Of a stretch of 5,733 nt of DNA, positions 4,663 through 5,733 are shown one piece after another (positions within the stretch are counted from its first letter, which is position 1; every line of letters starts with the position of its first letter). A program made the translations under genes and the position numbers. The stretch is from Oscillospiraceae bacterium (GTDB taxonomy: Bacteria > Bacillota > Clostridia > Oscillospirales > Oscillospiraceae), in the NCBI GenBank assembly GCA_031264545.1, contig JAISDV010000142.1:1-5733 (forward strand). Reading direction: 5' to 3'. Under the pieces are notes generated by a model. That model saw only the letters and a program-made list of their open reading frames with translations. It did no database searches and was not told where the DNA came from.

Positions 4663-5733
4663 TCAGTCCGCCCCGCGAAAGACAAAGCCGTAACGATTGG
4701 CGATGAACCACGCGCGTTTCAGGCGCTCCCAGGCCGTGAGAGCGGCACTGTCGGCCAAAGCTACGCTCTCCGAATAGAACAGGGCAAATTCCGCGATCAC
4801 CGCGTCGTTCGCCTTAATAAATACACGGCCGGCGCACGTCCCTTCCGTAACGCCCGCGTAAACGAAGCCCGGCAGCTCGAATGAGAATCCGAGCTTCGCG
4901 CCCTTTTCAACGAGAATGGGCGGATTTGCGCCCGCGGTAATGCCAATGCTGTCTTTAACGCCGGATATGACCGGCAGCTCGCAGAGGACGCCCACGGGCA
5001 GCGCTTTTCTGTATTCAAAAGCGCCGAAGCCCCAGTCGTAAAGCGCCATGTGGTCGTTCCAGTCGTCCGGGTCGGAGAGCGTGACGCAAATCAGGCGCAG
5101 GCCGTTACGCTCCGCGCAGGAGACGAGGCTCCTGCCGGCCGCCGTCGTATACCCGGTCTTGACGCCCAGCGCCCCCTCACAGTTCCAGAGCAGCTTGTTG
5201 TGGTTCGTCAGTGTCTGTCCGCCCACCGTGCGGTTTTTTGTCCCCGCGATCTCCGCGAACAGTTCATACCGCATGGCTTCCTGTGTTATAAGCGCAAGGT
5301 CCTCAGCCGAGGAATAGTGCCCTTCCGCGTCGAGTCCGTGCGGATTCTTGAAGGACGAGTTGGTGAGGCCCATTTCGCGGGCCTTTGCGTTCATCATATC
5401 GGCGAAACCGGCGATGCTGCCGCCGCAGTGGCAGGCCAGCGCCGTCGCCGCGTCGTTGCCGGAGACGAGCAGCATACCGTAGAGCAGGTCCCGCACCGTA
5501 TAGGTCTCCCCCGCTTCCAGATACATCGAAGAGCCCTCAGCGCCCGTATATTCGGGGAGGATTTCGACTTCCTCGTCCGGGTCGCAGCGCGCGATGACGA
5601 CGAGCGCCGTCATGATCTTGGTCGTACTGGCGATCAGCAGCTGTGTGTCCGCGTTTTCCGCATAGAGGATCTGCCCGGTATCCGCATGCATAAGGACGGC
5701 TGCCCGCGCGCTGTTCGTCGGCGCGGCGGCGGC
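4663..5733 (-). CDS. D-alanyl-D-alanine carboxypeptidase (peptidase S11, DacF/DacB type), 5' end beyond the window
   Basis: This penicillin-binding protein removes the terminal D-Ala from peptidoglycan pentapeptides outside the membrane, limiting cross-linking. The open frame runs to the right edge, so the signal peptide is missing; the ATG at 5691 falls inside the conserved ARAAVLMHADTGQILY region and is not the start. Over the 356 visible residues all three active-site motifs are present: STTK at 36-39 (nucleophile Ser36, Lys39), SGN at 91-93 and KTG at 192-194. The NPHGLDAEGHYSSAEDLA stretch at 130-147 is also typical of S11 enzymes. From about residue 230 a PBP5-type C-terminal beta domain follows. 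The end, about the last 30 residues, looks like an amphipathic helix with Trp and Arg (WERLKRAWFIANRYGF), which may hold the enzyme to the membrane. The gene lies 57 nt before rluB. DacF versus DacB cannot be decided without the N-terminus and synteny further upstream. Confidence 0.93.
   Translation of the reverse strand, partial: AAAAPTNSARAAVLMHADTGQILYAENADTQLLIASTTKIMTALVVIARCDPDEEVEILPEYTGAEGSSMYLEAGETYTVRDLLYGMLLVSGNDAATALACHCGGSIAGFADMMNAKAREMGLTNSSFKNPHGLDAEGHYSSAEDLALITQEAMRYELFAEIAGTKNRTVGGQTLTNHNKLLWNCEGALGVKTGYTTAAGRSLVSCAERNGLRLICVTLSDPDDWNDHMALYDWGFGAFEYRKALPVGVLCELPVISGVKDSIGITAGANPPILVEKGAKLGFSFELPGFVYAGVTEGTCAGRVFIKANDAVIAEFALFYSESVALADSAALTAWERLKRAWFIANRYGFVFRGAD

Noticed and set aside
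4222..4884. A 220-codon plus-strand open frame opposite rluB and the carboxypeptidase end
   Set aside because: It crosses two well-supported genes and their spacer on the other strand and has no family-like sequence.
5689..5691. ATG as the start of the carboxypeptidase
   Set aside because: It lies within the conserved domain only 20 codons before the active-site serine, and the frame stays open to the window edge. The real start and the signal peptide are upstream.
1..5733. An undescribed defence, mobile or RNA-based system
   Set aside because: All seven reading frames belong to known families with intact motifs. There are no repeats with regular spacing, no transposase or integrase, no tRNA or rRNA sequence, and no gap long enough to hide a further gene.

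Overview
The window is a compact, GC-rich stretch of bacterial chromosome carrying seven genes, all on the minus strand. Gene content and order, Shine-Dalgarno-led starts and tight 4-nt start/stop overlaps suggest a GC-rich member of the Clostridia (Bacillota), perhaps of the Oscillospirales type. That placement is inference from gene families and synteny, not from a marker gene. Read in the direction of transcription (high to low coordinates), the order is: a D,D-carboxypeptidase of the DacF/DacB type (5' end cut by the window edge), an RsuA/RluB-type pseudouridine synthase, a MurR/RpiR-family regulator, an HI0933/YhiN (BaiN/RdsA-like) flavoprotein, cytidylate kinase (cmk), a PlsC-type acyltransferase, and the first 129 residues of IspH (cut by the other edge).

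Layout: 5733-4663 is the carboxypeptidase. Positions 4662-4606 form a short spacer with a striking GC-rich hairpin made of two copies of an 8-bp palindrome. 4605-3844 is rluB. The 93-bp gap 3843-3751 is the only intergenic region with a plausible promoter; it also holds two small dyads that could be operators. From 3750 to the left edge the genes are packed as one probable transcription unit: rpiR overlaps the flavoprotein by 20 nt, the flavoprotein is 24 nt from cmk, cmk and plsC share ATGA, and plsC and ispH share TTGA (ispH starts with TTG). No gene-free stretch exceeds 300 bases.

Functionally this is a housekeeping neighbourhood: cell-wall trimming, rRNA modification, CMP/dCMP phosphorylation, phosphatidic acid synthesis and isoprenoid precursor synthesis. 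The less expected member is the SIS-domain regulator leading the promoter-proximal end of the cmk-plsC-ispH unit; if it is autoregulated, a sugar-phosphate-like signal could tune nucleotide, lipid and isoprenoid genes together. I found no mobile element, CRISPR array, RNA gene, prophage or defence system, and no evidence of a wholly new system. The points worth checking are regulatory.
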